From positions 1 to 64,000 of the forward strand of contig WRHK01000018.1 of the NCBI GenBank assembly GCA_009783295.1: a stretch of 64,000 nucleotides of DNA. The letters run 5' to 3'. Below are positions 16,509 through 24,612 of this stretch, in pieces; the stretch's first letter is position 1, and every line of letters starts with the position of its first letter. The notes under the pieces were generated by a model. That model searched no databases. It worked only from the letters and a program-made list of their open reading frames with translations, and was not told the origin of the DNA. Source of the stretch: Promicromonosporaceae bacterium. Lineage in GTDB: Bacteria; Actinomycetota; Actinomycetes; Actinomycetales; Cellulomonadaceae. The translations under genes were made by a program, and so were the position numbers.

Positions 16509-17645
16509 TCACACCTCCGTGGTGGTGCGCGCGCCCGCCCGCACGGCGTCGCGGTAGTGACCCAGCAGCTCGTCGCACACAGCGCCCCACGTGCGGCGGA
16601 CGGCGCGGCTGCGGGCGGCGGCACCGAACGCGCGGCGCTTGCGGTCGTCACCGAGCAGGTCGACGACGCGCGACCGCATCGTCTCGAGGTCGCCGGGCGT
16701 GTACAGCCAGCCGGTGCGGGAGTGGTCGACGATGTCGATCGGCCCGCCGGCGGCCGGAGCCACGACGGGCACGCCGCTCGCGTGGGCCTCCTGCAGCGTC
16801 TGCCCGAAGGTCTCCAGCTCGCCCGGGTGCACCAGCACGTCGAGCGACGCCATCGCGCGCGAGAGCTCCTCGCCGCGCAGCAGCCCGGTGAACACGGCGC
16901 CGGGCAGCAGCCGCTCGAGCAGCTCGCGCTCGGGGCCGTCGCCTACGACCACGAGCCGCACGTCGGGCAGGTCGGCGAGCACGCGCAGGTCCTCGACCTG
17001 CTTCTCCGGGGCCAGCCGGCCGACGTACCCGACCAGCCGCGGCCGGCCGCCGCCCACCGCGGCGCGCCACTCCTCGTCGCGGGCCTCGGGCCGGAACGCG
17101 ACGGTGTCGACGCCGCGCCCCCACAGCTTGAGCCGCGGCAGCCCGCGCTCCTGCAGCGAGGCGAGCACGGCCGACGACGGCGCCAGCGTCAGGGTGGCCC
17201 GCTCGTGCACGTTGCGCACCCGCCGCCACAGCAGCGGCTCCAGGTGCCGCATGCCGTACCGCGTCGCGTACCCGGGCACCTCGGTCTGGTAGACGGCGAC
17301 CGTCGGCAGGCCCAGGTTCTCGGCCGCCCGGATGCCGTGCCAGCCGAGCACGAACGGGGAGGCCAGGTGCACGACGTCGGGCCCGAACGCCTCGAGCGTG
17401 CGCTGGATGCGGGCGCGCTGCCCGACGACGACGCGCACCTGCGGGTACCCGGGAAGCCCTACGGACCCCATCTCGACGACCGGCGCCCCGGACACGAACG
17501 GGGGGACCAGGCCGAGGTCGGCGTCGGGGGCCAGCACGAGCGCCTCGTGCCCCCGGCGCTCGAGGTGCTCCAGCACCCGCAGCACGGAGTTGGTGACGCC
17601 GTTGACGTGCGGCAGGAAGCTCTCGGCGATGATGGCGACCTTCAT
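16509..17645 (-). CDS. mgtA: MgtA-like GDP-mannose-dependent alpha-mannosyltransferase (GT4)
   Basis: This 378-aa protein opens MKVAIIAESFLPHVNGVTNSVLRVLEHL, which closely matches actinobacterial MgtA. MgtA adds mannose from GDP-mannose to glucuronosyl-diacylglycerol at the membrane, starting a lipomannan-like glycolipid. The middle has VYQTEVPGYATRYGM and VGRLAPEKQVEDL, and the GT4 donor motif is HPGELETFGQTLQEAHASGVPVVAP. First gene of the mgtA-GT4-SGNH unit; a separate GT87 gene lies upstream. The specific acceptor in this organism is inferred from the family. Confidence 0.85.
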   Translation of the reverse strand: MKVAIIAESFLPHVNGVTNSVLRVLEHLERRGHEALVLAPDADLGLVPPFVSGAPVVEMGSVGLPGYPQVRVVVGQRARIQRTLEAFGPDVVHLASPFVLGWHGIRAAENLGLPTVAVYQTEVPGYATRYGMRHLEPLLWRRVRNVHERATLTLAPSSAVLASLQERGLPRLKLWGRGVDTVAFRPEARDEEWRAAVGGGRPRLVGYVGRLAPEKQVEDLRVLADLPDVRLVVVGDGPERELLERLLPGAVFTGLLRGEELSRAMASLDVLVHPGELETFGQTLQEAHASGVPVVAPAAGGPIDIVDHSRTGWLYTPGDLETMRSRVVDLLGDDRKRRAFGAAARSRAVRRTWGAVCDELLGHYRDAVRAGARTTTEV

Positions 17646-17719
17646 TCACCCAGACCACCAGCGGGGGGTGACCGCCAGGGTCCTGCCGGGCGACGCGTCG
17701 CGGAAGGCTCGGGGAACCC

Positions 17720-19003
17720 TCAGCGAACGCGAGACGAACTCGCGAGCTGGACGAGCCGCACCACGGCCCCGACCAGCAGCACCACCAGCGCGAGGTTGCG
17801 CAGCGCGGGCACCACGACCATCCAGGGCGTGGCGTCCAGGAACTTGCCGTAGGCGACGGGGTAGAGCACCTGCGTCAGCGCGGCCACGCCGAGCATCCCG
17901 AGCGCGGGTGGCGACCACACGTGCCGCGCCCCGGGCCCGGCGAGCGCGAGCGCCGCGGCGACGGGCGGCCCCACCCAGGCGATGAACTGCGGCGACCCCA
18001 CCTTGTTGAACACGATGAGCGCGAGCAGGGTGGCGGCGGCGGAGAGCAGCATGACGTCGTGCGCGAGCTCCGGCCGGCGCCGGGCCGCGGCCCACGCGAC
18101 CAGCCCGACGACGATCACGGCGATGGGCAGGGCCATGTCGAGGAACGACGCCACGTCGCGCGCGGCCTCGCCCTGGATCTCGTAGGTGTAGATCTGCTCG
18201 TTGAACGCGATGCGCACCGACGGGTCCCACAGCCGGGCGACGCTGAACCAGGTCGCGGCCACCGACTCCGCCTGGAGGGTGCGCGCCTGCTGCTCGCCGA
18301 ACACGCTCCACGCCCGTTGCCCGGCACCGCCGGCGAGCGCGAGCCCGACGACGATCACGCTGACCACGGCACCCGGAACCGCGATGTGCCGGACGAACCG
18401 GCGCAGCGACGCCACCGACGCCGCCAGGGCCACGACCACGGCCCCGGGCGCGATCTTGATCCACGCCCCCAGCGTGGCCACCGCCGTGGCGACGGCCGGC
18501 CGCCGGGCGGCGAGCACCAGCGCGATGAGGATGAGGGGTGCGGCGACGCCGTCGAGCCGGCCCAGCCAGATGGGCCCGAGCGCCACGAGGAACGCCAGCC
18601 ACCACCAGGCCGCGAGCCGGCCGCGCGGGGGAGTGCGCACCAGAAGCCAGAAGGCGACCCCGTTGAGCACGATCACCATGAGGCACCACATGAACGCGTA
18701 CGCCGCGAAGCCGGTGGTGCCGGCGGCGGGCAGCGTCACGGGCAGCAGGGCGGCCGGCGGGTACACCCAGTCGTAGTCGAGGACGGGCCACCAGCCCTGG
18801 TCGATGCCCTTGCGCGCCCACCACTCGTACAGGGAGACGTCGCCGAAGATCTCTCCGCTCCAGGAGATCGCGTCGAGCACGATCCAGGCGTGCGCCAGCA
18901 GGAACCCGCTGATCAGGCCCGCGGGGGACAGCAGCACGTCGCCCACCGCGGCGAACGCGGAGCGAGAGCGGTCGGGGACGACGGTCGGGGCGGCCACGGG
19001 CAC
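17720..19003 (-). CDS. GT87-type polyprenol-phosphate-mannose-dependent membrane glycosyltransferase
   Basis: This 427-aa integral membrane protein has about ten hydrophobic segments. Its first extracytoplasmic loop contains DVSLYEWWARKGIDQGWWPVLDYDWVYPPAALLP, with the acidic residue expected in GT-C enzymes. GAWIKIAPGAVVVALA and FNKVGSPQFIAWVGPP match the GT87 pattern. GT87 enzymes extend mannans or arabinomannans outside the membrane using C35/C50-P-mannose. It lies 74 nt upstream of the MgtA-like gene on the same strand, which supports a shared lipoglycan pathway. The GT87 call is moderately sure; DUF2029-type is an equivalent name. Confidence 0.75.
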   Translation of the reverse strand: MPVAAPTVVPDRSRSAFAAVGDVLLSPAGLISGFLLAHAWIVLDAISWSGEIFGDVSLYEWWARKGIDQGWWPVLDYDWVYPPAALLPVTLPAAGTTGFAAYAFMWCLMVIVLNGVAFWLLVRTPPRGRLAAWWWLAFLVALGPIWLGRLDGVAAPLILIALVLAARRPAVATAVATLGAWIKIAPGAVVVALAASVASLRRFVRHIAVPGAVVSVIVVGLALAGGAGQRAWSVFGEQQARTLQAESVAATWFSVARLWDPSVRIAFNEQIYTYEIQGEAARDVASFLDMALPIAVIVVGLVAWAAARRRPELAHDVMLLSAAATLLALIVFNKVGSPQFIAWVGPPVAAALALAGPGARHVWSPPALGMLGVAALTQVLYPVAYGKFLDATPWMVVVPALRNLALVVLLVGAVVRLVQLASSSRVR

Positions 19004-19065
19004 ATGGTGTCAGACGTGGCCCGGAGCTCGCTGGGAGGTCGCACGGCAGGCGCGTCGGCGTTAGA

Positions 19066-19081
19066 TTTCGGAGATCCGAAA
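19066..19081. promoter_or_regulatory. Palindrome before the Nramp gene, candidate metalloregulator operator
   Basis: TTTCGGA-GA-TCCGAAA is a perfect 7-bp inverted repeat at 19066-19081, 14 nt before the GTG start and just before the GGAGG site. A manganese or iron repressor of the DtxR/MntR family is the expected regulator of an Nramp gene. The match to any consensus is not established. Confidence 0.5.
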
Positions 19082-19095
19082 CTCTGGAGGCCGAG

Positions 19096-20367
19096 GTGTC
19101 CCTGCGGGTAGCCGTGCCGGCGCGCCTGACCCGCGCGCGCCTGGTGACGCTGCTCGGCCCGGCGTTCGTCGCGGCGATCGCCTACGTGGACCCCGGCAAC
19201 GTCGCGGCCAACCTCACCGCCGGGTCCCGGTACGGGTACCTGCTGCTCTGGGTGCTCGTCGTCGCCAACGTCATGGCCGTGCTGGTGCAGTACCTGTCGG
19301 CCAAGCTCGGCGTGGTCACGGGGCGCTCGCTGCCGGAGGTGCTGGGCACCTCGCTGCGGCGGCCCGCCCGCCTGGCGTACTGGGCGCAGGCCGAGGTGGT
19401 GGCCGCGGCTACCGACCTGGCCGAGGTGATCGGCGGCGCCATCGCGCTCCGGCTCCTGTTCGGGGTGCCGCTGGTGCTGGGCGGCGTGCTCACGGGGCTC
19501 GTGTCCCTGGTGGTGCTGTCCGTGCAGCAGCGCCGCGGGCAGCGCGTGTTCGAGGGCGTGGTGGTCTCGCTGCTGCTGGTGCTCACCGTGGGGTTCTGCG
19601 CCGGCCTGCTGTTCGCCCCGCCCGACGCCGGTGCCGCGCTGGGCGGCCTGGTGCCCCGGTTCGAGGGCACGAACTCGCTGCTGCTCGCCGCCTCGATGCT
19701 GGGCGCCACGGTGATGCCGCACGCCATCTACCTGCACTCGGCGCTGGCGCGCGACCGGCGCAACCACGACACGCAGGCCCGGCGGCGCCAGGGCGTGCCC
19801 GTGACCGAGGCCTCGACCCGACGCCTGCTGACGGCTACCCGGTGGGACGTGGCGTGCGCGCTCGTGCTGGCCGGCGGGGTCAACGTGGCGATGCTGCTGG
19901 TCGCGGCGCGGAACCTGCCCGGGCGGGCCGGGACGGACACGATCGAGGGGGCGCACGCAGCGATCGCGTCGGCGGTCGGGCCCGTGGTCGCGCTGCTCTT
20001 CGCCGTCGGGCTGCTCGCGTCCGGGCTGGCGTCGTCGTCCGTGGGTGCCTACGCGGGGGCCGAGATCATGTCCGGCCTGCTGCGCGTGCGGGTGCCGCTG
20101 GTGGGCCGGCGGATCGTGACGCTCGTGCCCGCGGTGGTGCTGCTGGCCACGGGCGTGTCGCCCACGTGGCTGCTGGTGGTGAGCCAGGTGGTGCTGAGCT
20201 TCGGGATCCCGTTCGCCGCCGTGCCGCTCGTGACCCTGACGCGCCGCGCGTCGCTGCTGGGGGAGCACCGCAACGCCACCGGGACGCAGGTGCTGGCCTG
20301 GGTCGTGGCCGGGGTGATCGTGGTGCTCAACGTGACGCTGCTGGGACTCACGGTCGCACGCATCTGA
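19096..20367 (+). CDS. mntH: Nramp family divalent metal (Mn2+/Fe2+) transporter
   Basis: This 423-aa proton-coupled importer has 11 or so membrane segments. Helix 1 has AYVDPGNVAANLTAG, the DPGN metal-binding motif. Helix 6 has ATVMPHAIYLHSAL, the MPH motif. The GTG start follows CTGGAGG. A helix 1 Asp-Pro-Gly-Asn with a helix 6 Met indicates selectivity for Mn2+/Fe2+ over Ca2+ in known members. It is a single gene, divergent from GT87, preceded by a perfect palindrome that may bind a metal-dependent repressor. Confidence 0.92.
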   Translation: MSLRVAVPARLTRARLVTLLGPAFVAAIAYVDPGNVAANLTAGSRYGYLLLWVLVVANVMAVLVQYLSAKLGVVTGRSLPEVLGTSLRRPARLAYWAQAEVVAAATDLAEVIGGAIALRLLFGVPLVLGGVLTGLVSLVVLSVQQRRGQRVFEGVVVSLLLVLTVGFCAGLLFAPPDAGAALGGLVPRFEGTNSLLLAASMLGATVMPHAIYLHSALARDRRNHDTQARRRQGVPVTEASTRRLLTATRWDVACALVLAGGVNVAMLLVAARNLPGRAGTDTIEGAHAAIASAVGPVVALLFAVGLLASGLASSSVGAYAGAEIMSGLLRVRVPLVGRRIVTLVPAVVLLATGVSPTWLLVVSQVVLSFGIPFAAVPLVTLTRRASLLGEHRNATGTQVLAWVVAGVIVVLNVTLLGLTVARI

Positions 20368-20416
20368 TACCGCGTATCCCTTGACGTGAGACGCGGTTTC
20401 GCATGACGATGGGAGC

Positions 20417-21655
20417 ATGAGCGCAACGCAGCACCTCATGCCGGGCGTCAAGGCGCCCGCCTACGACGTCACGCAGCCCCTCGACCTCGACTATGCGGGC
20501 GCGTTCGCCGACGCCTCGCCCGCCGAGCGCGCGCACCAGCTCGCGGTCCGGGCGTTCGTGCAGGACGAGGTGCTGCCGGTGATCGACGACTACTGGGAGC
20601 GCGCCGAGGTGCCGTGGCCCCTGGTCAAGCAGCTCGCCGACCGCGACCTGCTGCGCGACGGCGTCGACGTGCCGGGCCGGCCGGTCATCTCCCGGTTCGC
20701 CGAGGGGCTGGCCGCCATGGAGATGTCCCGCGGCGACGGGTCGATGGCCACCGTCTGCGGCGTGCAGGGCGGCCTCGCGCTGCAGTCGATCATGATGCTC
20801 GGCTCCGACGAGCAGATCGCCAAGTACGCCGAGCCGATGGCCCGCGGCGAGGTCCTCGGCGCGTTCGCCCTGACCGAGCCGACGCACGGCTCGGACTCCG
20901 TCTCCCTCGAGACCTCCGCCGTGCGCACCACCCGCGACGGCGTCGAGGGGTACGTCATCACCGGCGAGAAGAAGTGGATCGGCTTCGGGTCGTGCGGCCA
21001 CATCACCGTGGTCTGGGCCCGCCTCGCCGACGACCAGCAGGTCCACGGCTTCATCGTGCCGCAGGACGCCCCCGGCTACAGCGCCACCACCATCCAGGGC
21101 AAGGTCGCCCTGCGCGCCATCTGGCAGGCCCACATCCTGCTCGACGACGTGTTCGTGCCGCTCGACGCCGCGCTGCCCAAGGCGACGTCGTTCAAGGCGA
21201 CCTCGAAGGTGCTGTTCGCGACGCGCCTGGCCGTGTCGTGGTCCGCCGTCGGGCACGCCATCGCCTGCTACGAGGCCGCCGTCGAGTACACCTCGCAGCG
21301 CATCCAGTTCGGCCGCCCGCTCGCCGCGACCCAGCTGGTGCAGGAGCGGCTCGCCCGCATGCTCTCGACCATCACGCAGCTGCAGCTCCTGGTCGCGCGG
21401 CTCACCCGCCTCGAGGAGGCCGGGGAGCTCACCGGGGCGCAGGCGTCGCTGGCCAAGATGTCGTGCACGCGCGGGGCGCGCGAGGTCGCCGCGACGGCGC
21501 GCGACATGCTGGGCGGCAACGGGATCCTGCTCGCCCACCGCGTGGCCAGGCACTTCGCCGACGTCGAGGCGCTGCACACCTACGAGGGGACCGCGTCGAT
21601 GAACGCCCTGATCGTGGGGCGCGACATCACGGGGCTGTCGGCGTTCGCCGGCTAG
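20417..21655 (+). CDS. Acyl-CoA dehydrogenase, glutaryl-CoA dehydrogenase-like
   Basis: This 412-aa FAD enzyme has the two ACD signatures: GAFALTEPTHGSDS (about residue 155) and, near the C-terminus, ARDMLGGNGILLAHRVARHFADVEALHTYEGTASMNALIVGRDITG (split here only for description). The Glu in HTYEGT is the catalytic base position. ALHTYEGT-x4-ALI-x-GR-x-ITG is typical of glutaryl-CoA dehydrogenase (GcdH), which oxidises and decarboxylates glutaryl-CoA to crotonyl-CoA. The rest of that pathway is not in the window, so the substrate is uncertain. A TTGACG box lies about 40 nt upstream. Confidence 0.85.
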   Translation: MSATQHLMPGVKAPAYDVTQPLDLDYAGAFADASPAERAHQLAVRAFVQDEVLPVIDDYWERAEVPWPLVKQLADRDLLRDGVDVPGRPVISRFAEGLAAMEMSRGDGSMATVCGVQGGLALQSIMMLGSDEQIAKYAEPMARGEVLGAFALTEPTHGSDSVSLETSAVRTTRDGVEGYVITGEKKWIGFGSCGHITVVWARLADDQQVHGFIVPQDAPGYSATTIQGKVALRAIWQAHILLDDVFVPLDAALPKATSFKATSKVLFATRLAVSWSAVGHAIACYEAAVEYTSQRIQFGRPLAATQLVQERLARMLSTITQLQLLVARLTRLEEAGELTGAQASLAKMSCTRGAREVAATARDMLGGNGILLAHRVARHFADVEALHTYEGTASMNALIVGRDITGLSAFAG

Positions 21656-21795
21656 AAGTCCTCGGCCTTGATCTCCTTGCGGCGCTCGACCTCCTTCTCC
21701 TCGTCGAGGTCACCCACAGGCTCCGCCTCGTCGACGGCGGACGCATAGGCCTCGTCCTCGGTGACGGGCTCGGTCTCCGGCGTGGTGTCGCTCAT
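21652..21795 (-). CDS. Small acidic hypothetical protein (47 aa)
   Basis: A 47-aa frame starts at ATG 21795 with GAGGAGGAGCC immediately upstream, a strong ribosome-binding site. The product is rich in Asp and Glu, begins MSDTTPETEPVTEDEAYASA and ends RRKEIKAEDF. It looks disordered apart from a short charged helix. It overlaps the end of the converging acyl-CoA dehydrogenase gene by 4 nt. I do not recognise a family. It lacks the Gly-Gly-Gln/Glu end of Pup, so it is not the ubiquitin-like modifier. Confidence 0.7.
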   Translation of the reverse strand: MSDTTPETEPVTEDEAYASAVDEAEPVGDLDEEKEVERRKEIKAEDF

Positions 21796-21869
21796 GGCTC
21801 CTCCTCGAGACGGCGATGCTCCTCCCAGCAGTCTCCGTCCGGCCGGGAGCGCTGTCCACGGCGGCCGCG

Positions 21870-23006
21870 TCAGTGCTGGCAGGAGCCCCCGTCGGCCCAC
21901 GGCTGCCGCACGGCGCGCACCGGCTCGCCGCGGGCGGCCGACTCGCGCATCGCCAGCGTGAGGTACTGGTCCTGTGCCGCCTCGGCGACGCCGTACGGCG
22001 CCGGGGCGCCCGCCAGCAGGTGGGCGCCCATGCGGGCGAAGAGCGCGGCGATCGAGAGCTCCTCGTCGGCCAGGCGCGCGGGGCGGAACGGGTTGCGGTG
22101 CACCAGGTCGCCGTCGAGCGTGTACCCGCGCAGGAACAGGCCTTCGTGGTTGCCCGCGCCGCCGGCCGCGAGGCGCTCGAGGCGGGCCACGCGCGGCTGC
22201 GCGTCGTCGGCCACCCAGCGCACGACGTCGTCGCGCAGCTCGCCCAGCGGGCCTCGGACCAGCAGCGACGGGGACCGCACCCAGGAGCGGTACTGGACGT
22301 CGTCGAAGTCGTAGACGCCCAGGCGGTCGCCGAAGTCGAACCACGCCTGCGTGCGGACGGTGTCCCCGGGCGTGAGGTCGGCGGGGTCGTCGTAGCGGGA
22401 CGGGCTGGGCAGCACGCTCCGCGCGTCGCGGCGCGCCGTGACCAGCGGCTCCTCGAACGTGACGCCCAGCGCCCGGCGGAGCACGGACAGGCCGTGGTAG
22501 TCGTGCGCGACGCTCACGTGGGCGTCGGTGACGCCGCCCAGCCGGCCCGAGGCCGCCACGCCGAGCTGCGCCGCGACCAGGGGCTCGAGGTGGTACTGCT
22601 CGGCCACCTGGATGCACGCGCCGGCGTCGACCAGGCGCTGGAGCGCGAGCAGCTCGTCCACCGACCCCGCCGCCGGGGTCTCCGTCAGCGCCGGCACCCC
22701 TGCCTCGGCGAGACGGTGCAGCACGGGCTGGGCGTCGCCCGCGTGCAGTGTCAGCACCACGAAGTCGGGGGCGGCGTCGTGCAGCAGCTCGTCGAGCGTG
22801 GGGAACACGGGGAAGCCGCGGGAGGCCAGGAGCGACCGGTCGCCCGCGTTGCGGGCGGCGACGCCCGCGACCTCGAACCACTCCGGGAGGGCCGTCACGA
22901 CGCGCAGCATGGTGCGGGCTCGGAACCCCGAGCCGAGGAACCCGACCCGCACGGGCCGGGGGAGCCCAGGGTCGCGCGGGGAGGGGGTCAGGAAGAGGTC
23001 GCTCAC
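21870..23006 (-). CDS. Gfo/Idh/MocA-family oxidoreductase with altered EKP motif
   Basis: This 378-aa protein has a Rossmann motif (VGFLGSGFRARTMLRVV, about residues 21-37) and the two-domain layout of Gfo/Idh/MocA dehydrogenases. The catalytic EKP lysine is replaced: residues 109-111 read ETP. The later catalytic region reads VAHDYHGLSVLRRALG. Loss of the lysine means it may not be a standard sugar dehydrogenase. Its start overlaps the stop of pnuC by 4 nt, so the genes are translationally coupled, which suggests a link to pyridine nucleotides or a pathway sharing a precursor. That link is inference. Confidence 0.75.
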   Translation of the reverse strand: MSDLFLTPSPRDPGLPRPVRVGFLGSGFRARTMLRVVTALPEWFEVAGVAARNAGDRSLLASRGFPVFPTLDELLHDAAPDFVVLTLHAGDAQPVLHRLAEAGVPALTETPAAGSVDELLALQRLVDAGACIQVAEQYHLEPLVAAQLGVAASGRLGGVTDAHVSVAHDYHGLSVLRRALGVTFEEPLVTARRDARSVLPSPSRYDDPADLTPGDTVRTQAWFDFGDRLGVYDFDDVQYRSWVRSPSLLVRGPLGELRDDVVRWVADDAQPRVARLERLAAGGAGNHEGLFLRGYTLDGDLVHRNPFRPARLADEELSIAALFARMGAHLLAGAPAPYGVAEAAQDQYLTLAMRESAARGEPVRAVRQPWADGGSCQH

Positions 23007-23695
23007 GCCTCAGACGGTAGTGCCGCCGCGGGCTCGACCTGCTCGGCCTGCTCCTCGTGGCGGATGCGCCACCAGACGACGAACCCGACGATCGTGAACA
23101 CGCCGTAGAACACGTACATGAGGCCGGTCGCGTAGTAGCCCGCGTGGAACAGCGTGGGCACGCCGACCGCGTCGACGGCCACCCAGATCAGCCAGAACTC
23201 GACCCAGCCCTTGGCCATGCCGTACGTGGCCAGCACCGAGCCGGTGAAGATCCACGCGTCCGTCCACACGGGCTGGTAGGAGCCCAGTGCGGTGAAGATC
23301 GGGGTGAGGATCGCCGTGCCGGCCGCCATCGCGAGGACCAGGCCGATGCGGGTGGGCCACGACGCCCACGTCGGGTGCACCGCCACGCCCTGGCCCTGGT
23401 TGCGGGTCTGCTGCCAGCGCCACCAGCCGTACACGGACACGACGGCGAACATCACCTGGCGGCCCGCCTGGCCGAGCATGTCCGGGTGGTTGCCGGACAG
23501 GCCGAACCACGTGCCCAGGAACACCGTGAACAGCAGCACGTTGCCGACGATCCCGACGGGCCACGCCCACACCTTGCGGCGCATCCCGCCGAGCGCGGAC
23601 ACCAGGCCGAACACGTTGCCGATGATCTCGCGCCACGACATCTGCTGGTCGCCGATCGTCAGGGTCGCGTTGAGCAGGTGCTCGAAGAAGCCCAT
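23003..23695 (-). CDS. pnuC: PnuC-family nicotinamide riboside/mononucleotide transporter
   Basis: This 230-aa membrane protein has about seven hydrophobic helices. Its signature stretches are REIIGNVFGLVSALGGMRRKVWAWPVGIVGN and VSVYGWWRWQQ, with WVEFWLIWVAVDAVGVP near the end; these Trp-rich motifs bind the nicotinamide moiety in known PnuC proteins. The start at ATG 23695 is chosen because similarity begins at MGFFEHLLN; upstream codons are low-quality. PnuC imports nicotinamide riboside for NAD synthesis by facilitated diffusion. It is coupled to the downstream Gfo/Idh/MocA gene. Two short hairpins (GACGC-GGT-GCGTC and ACGCAC-GGT-GTGCGT) lie upstream. Confidence 0.88.
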   Translation of the reverse strand: MGFFEHLLNATLTIGDQQMSWREIIGNVFGLVSALGGMRRKVWAWPVGIVGNVLLFTVFLGTWFGLSGNHPDMLGQAGRQVMFAVVSVYGWWRWQQTRNQGQGVAVHPTWASWPTRIGLVLAMAAGTAILTPIFTALGSYQPVWTDAWIFTGSVLATYGMAKGWVEFWLIWVAVDAVGVPTLFHAGYYATGLMYVFYGVFTIVGFVVWWRIRHEEQAEQVEPAAALPSEA

Positions 23696-23777
23696 CCCCG
23701 TACCTTTCCCCGACGCACGGTGTGCGTATCTGGAGGGCAAACGATACGACGCGGTGCGTCATTCCCCTCGGAGCGTC

Positions 23778-24560
23778 TCAGGCGGAAGGCCTGGTCAGCG
23801 CGTCCTCGACCGCCCGGGCGATCGCCTGCGGAGTTGCCCCGGGCTCCAGGTAGGCGACGACGACGCGGCCGCCGTCGGCCCGCGAGGCGGTCGTCGTGAG
23901 CGTCGCCGTGCCCGCCGCGAGGTCCCGGCGGCGGGCGAGGTCCGCCGTCGCGCCGCGCCGCAGCTCCGCGAAGGCCTCCTCGAGCTCGGGACGAAGGTCC
24001 AGGTCGGGGCTGCGCAGCCAGCGGCGCAGGAACGTGTTGTGCACGGCGACGACAGCGGCCGCGAACGCGATCGACTGCACCGTCGACGACCTGTCGGCGG
24101 GCAGGGTGTCGCGGAGGTACTTGGTGAACAGGCGCTCGTACCGGTGCGTCGTCACCAGCTCGCGGTCGCGCAGCGTCGGCACCTGCTGGAGGAGCCGGTA
24201 GCGGGCCAGCGACGTGTCGCGCTGGCCCAGGTGGTGGTCGAACACGAGGCGCGCGGCCCGGCACACCTCGAGGTAGGGGTCCACGGTGGGGTCCCAGGAG
24301 CGCTCCGTCACGTCGCCCTCGTCGAGCGCGTCGGGGCGGGTGGCCGCCAGCATCACCACGACCTGCTCGAGCAGCAGCTCGTGGTCGGCGAAGACGACGT
24401 CCTCCTTGGACCGGTACCGGCGGAAGAACGTGGCGCGGCTGACCTGGGCGGCGTCGGCGATCTCCTCGACCGTCGTCTGCTCGTACCCCTGCCGGGAGAA
24501 CAGCTCGATCGCGGCGTCGACCGCGAGCGCGTGGGTGTTCGACGTCCGGACGGCGACCAT
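23778..24560 (-). CDS. TetR/AcrR-family transcriptional regulator
   Basis: This 260-aa repressor-type protein has an N-terminal HTH (IELFSRQGYEQTTVEEIADAAQVSRATFFRRYRSKEDV, about residues 18-55) and a long all-helical ligand domain. It is divergent from the nitroreductase gene across a 52-bp gap containing inverted repeats, so that gene and itself are the likely targets. No Shine-Dalgarno is visible before ATG 24560, which may mean a leaderless message. The ligand is unknown. Confidence 0.88.
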   Translation of the reverse strand: MVAVRTSNTHALAVDAAIELFSRQGYEQTTVEEIADAAQVSRATFFRRYRSKEDVVFADHELLLEQVVVMLAATRPDALDEGDVTERSWDPTVDPYLEVCRAARLVFDHHLGQRDTSLARYRLLQQVPTLRDRELVTTHRYERLFTKYLRDTLPADRSSTVQSIAFAAAVVAVHNTFLRRWLRSPDLDLRPELEEAFAELRRGATADLARRRDLAAGTATLTTTASRADGGRVVVAYLEPGATPQAIARAVEDALTRPSA

Positions 24561-24610
24561 AGGGGGAGGTTAGCGCCACAGCGGCCCCCGGTGGCGACGT
24601 TATGGTCGCC
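24552..24610. promoter_or_regulatory. Inverted repeats in the TetR/nitroreductase divergent region
   Basis: GGCGACCATA (24552-24561) and TATGGTCGCC (24601-24610) are perfect 10-bp inverted copies near the two start codons. Inside them CGCCAC (24574-24579) and GTGGCG (24591-24596) form a second pair. Either could be the TetR operator; the outer pair partly reflects the two ATG codons. Confidence 0.4.
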
Positions 24611-24612
24611 CT

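Noticed and set aside
21652..21795. Prokaryotic ubiquitin-like Pup
   Set aside because: Wrong length, no Gly-Gly-Gln/Glu terminus and not near proteasome genes.
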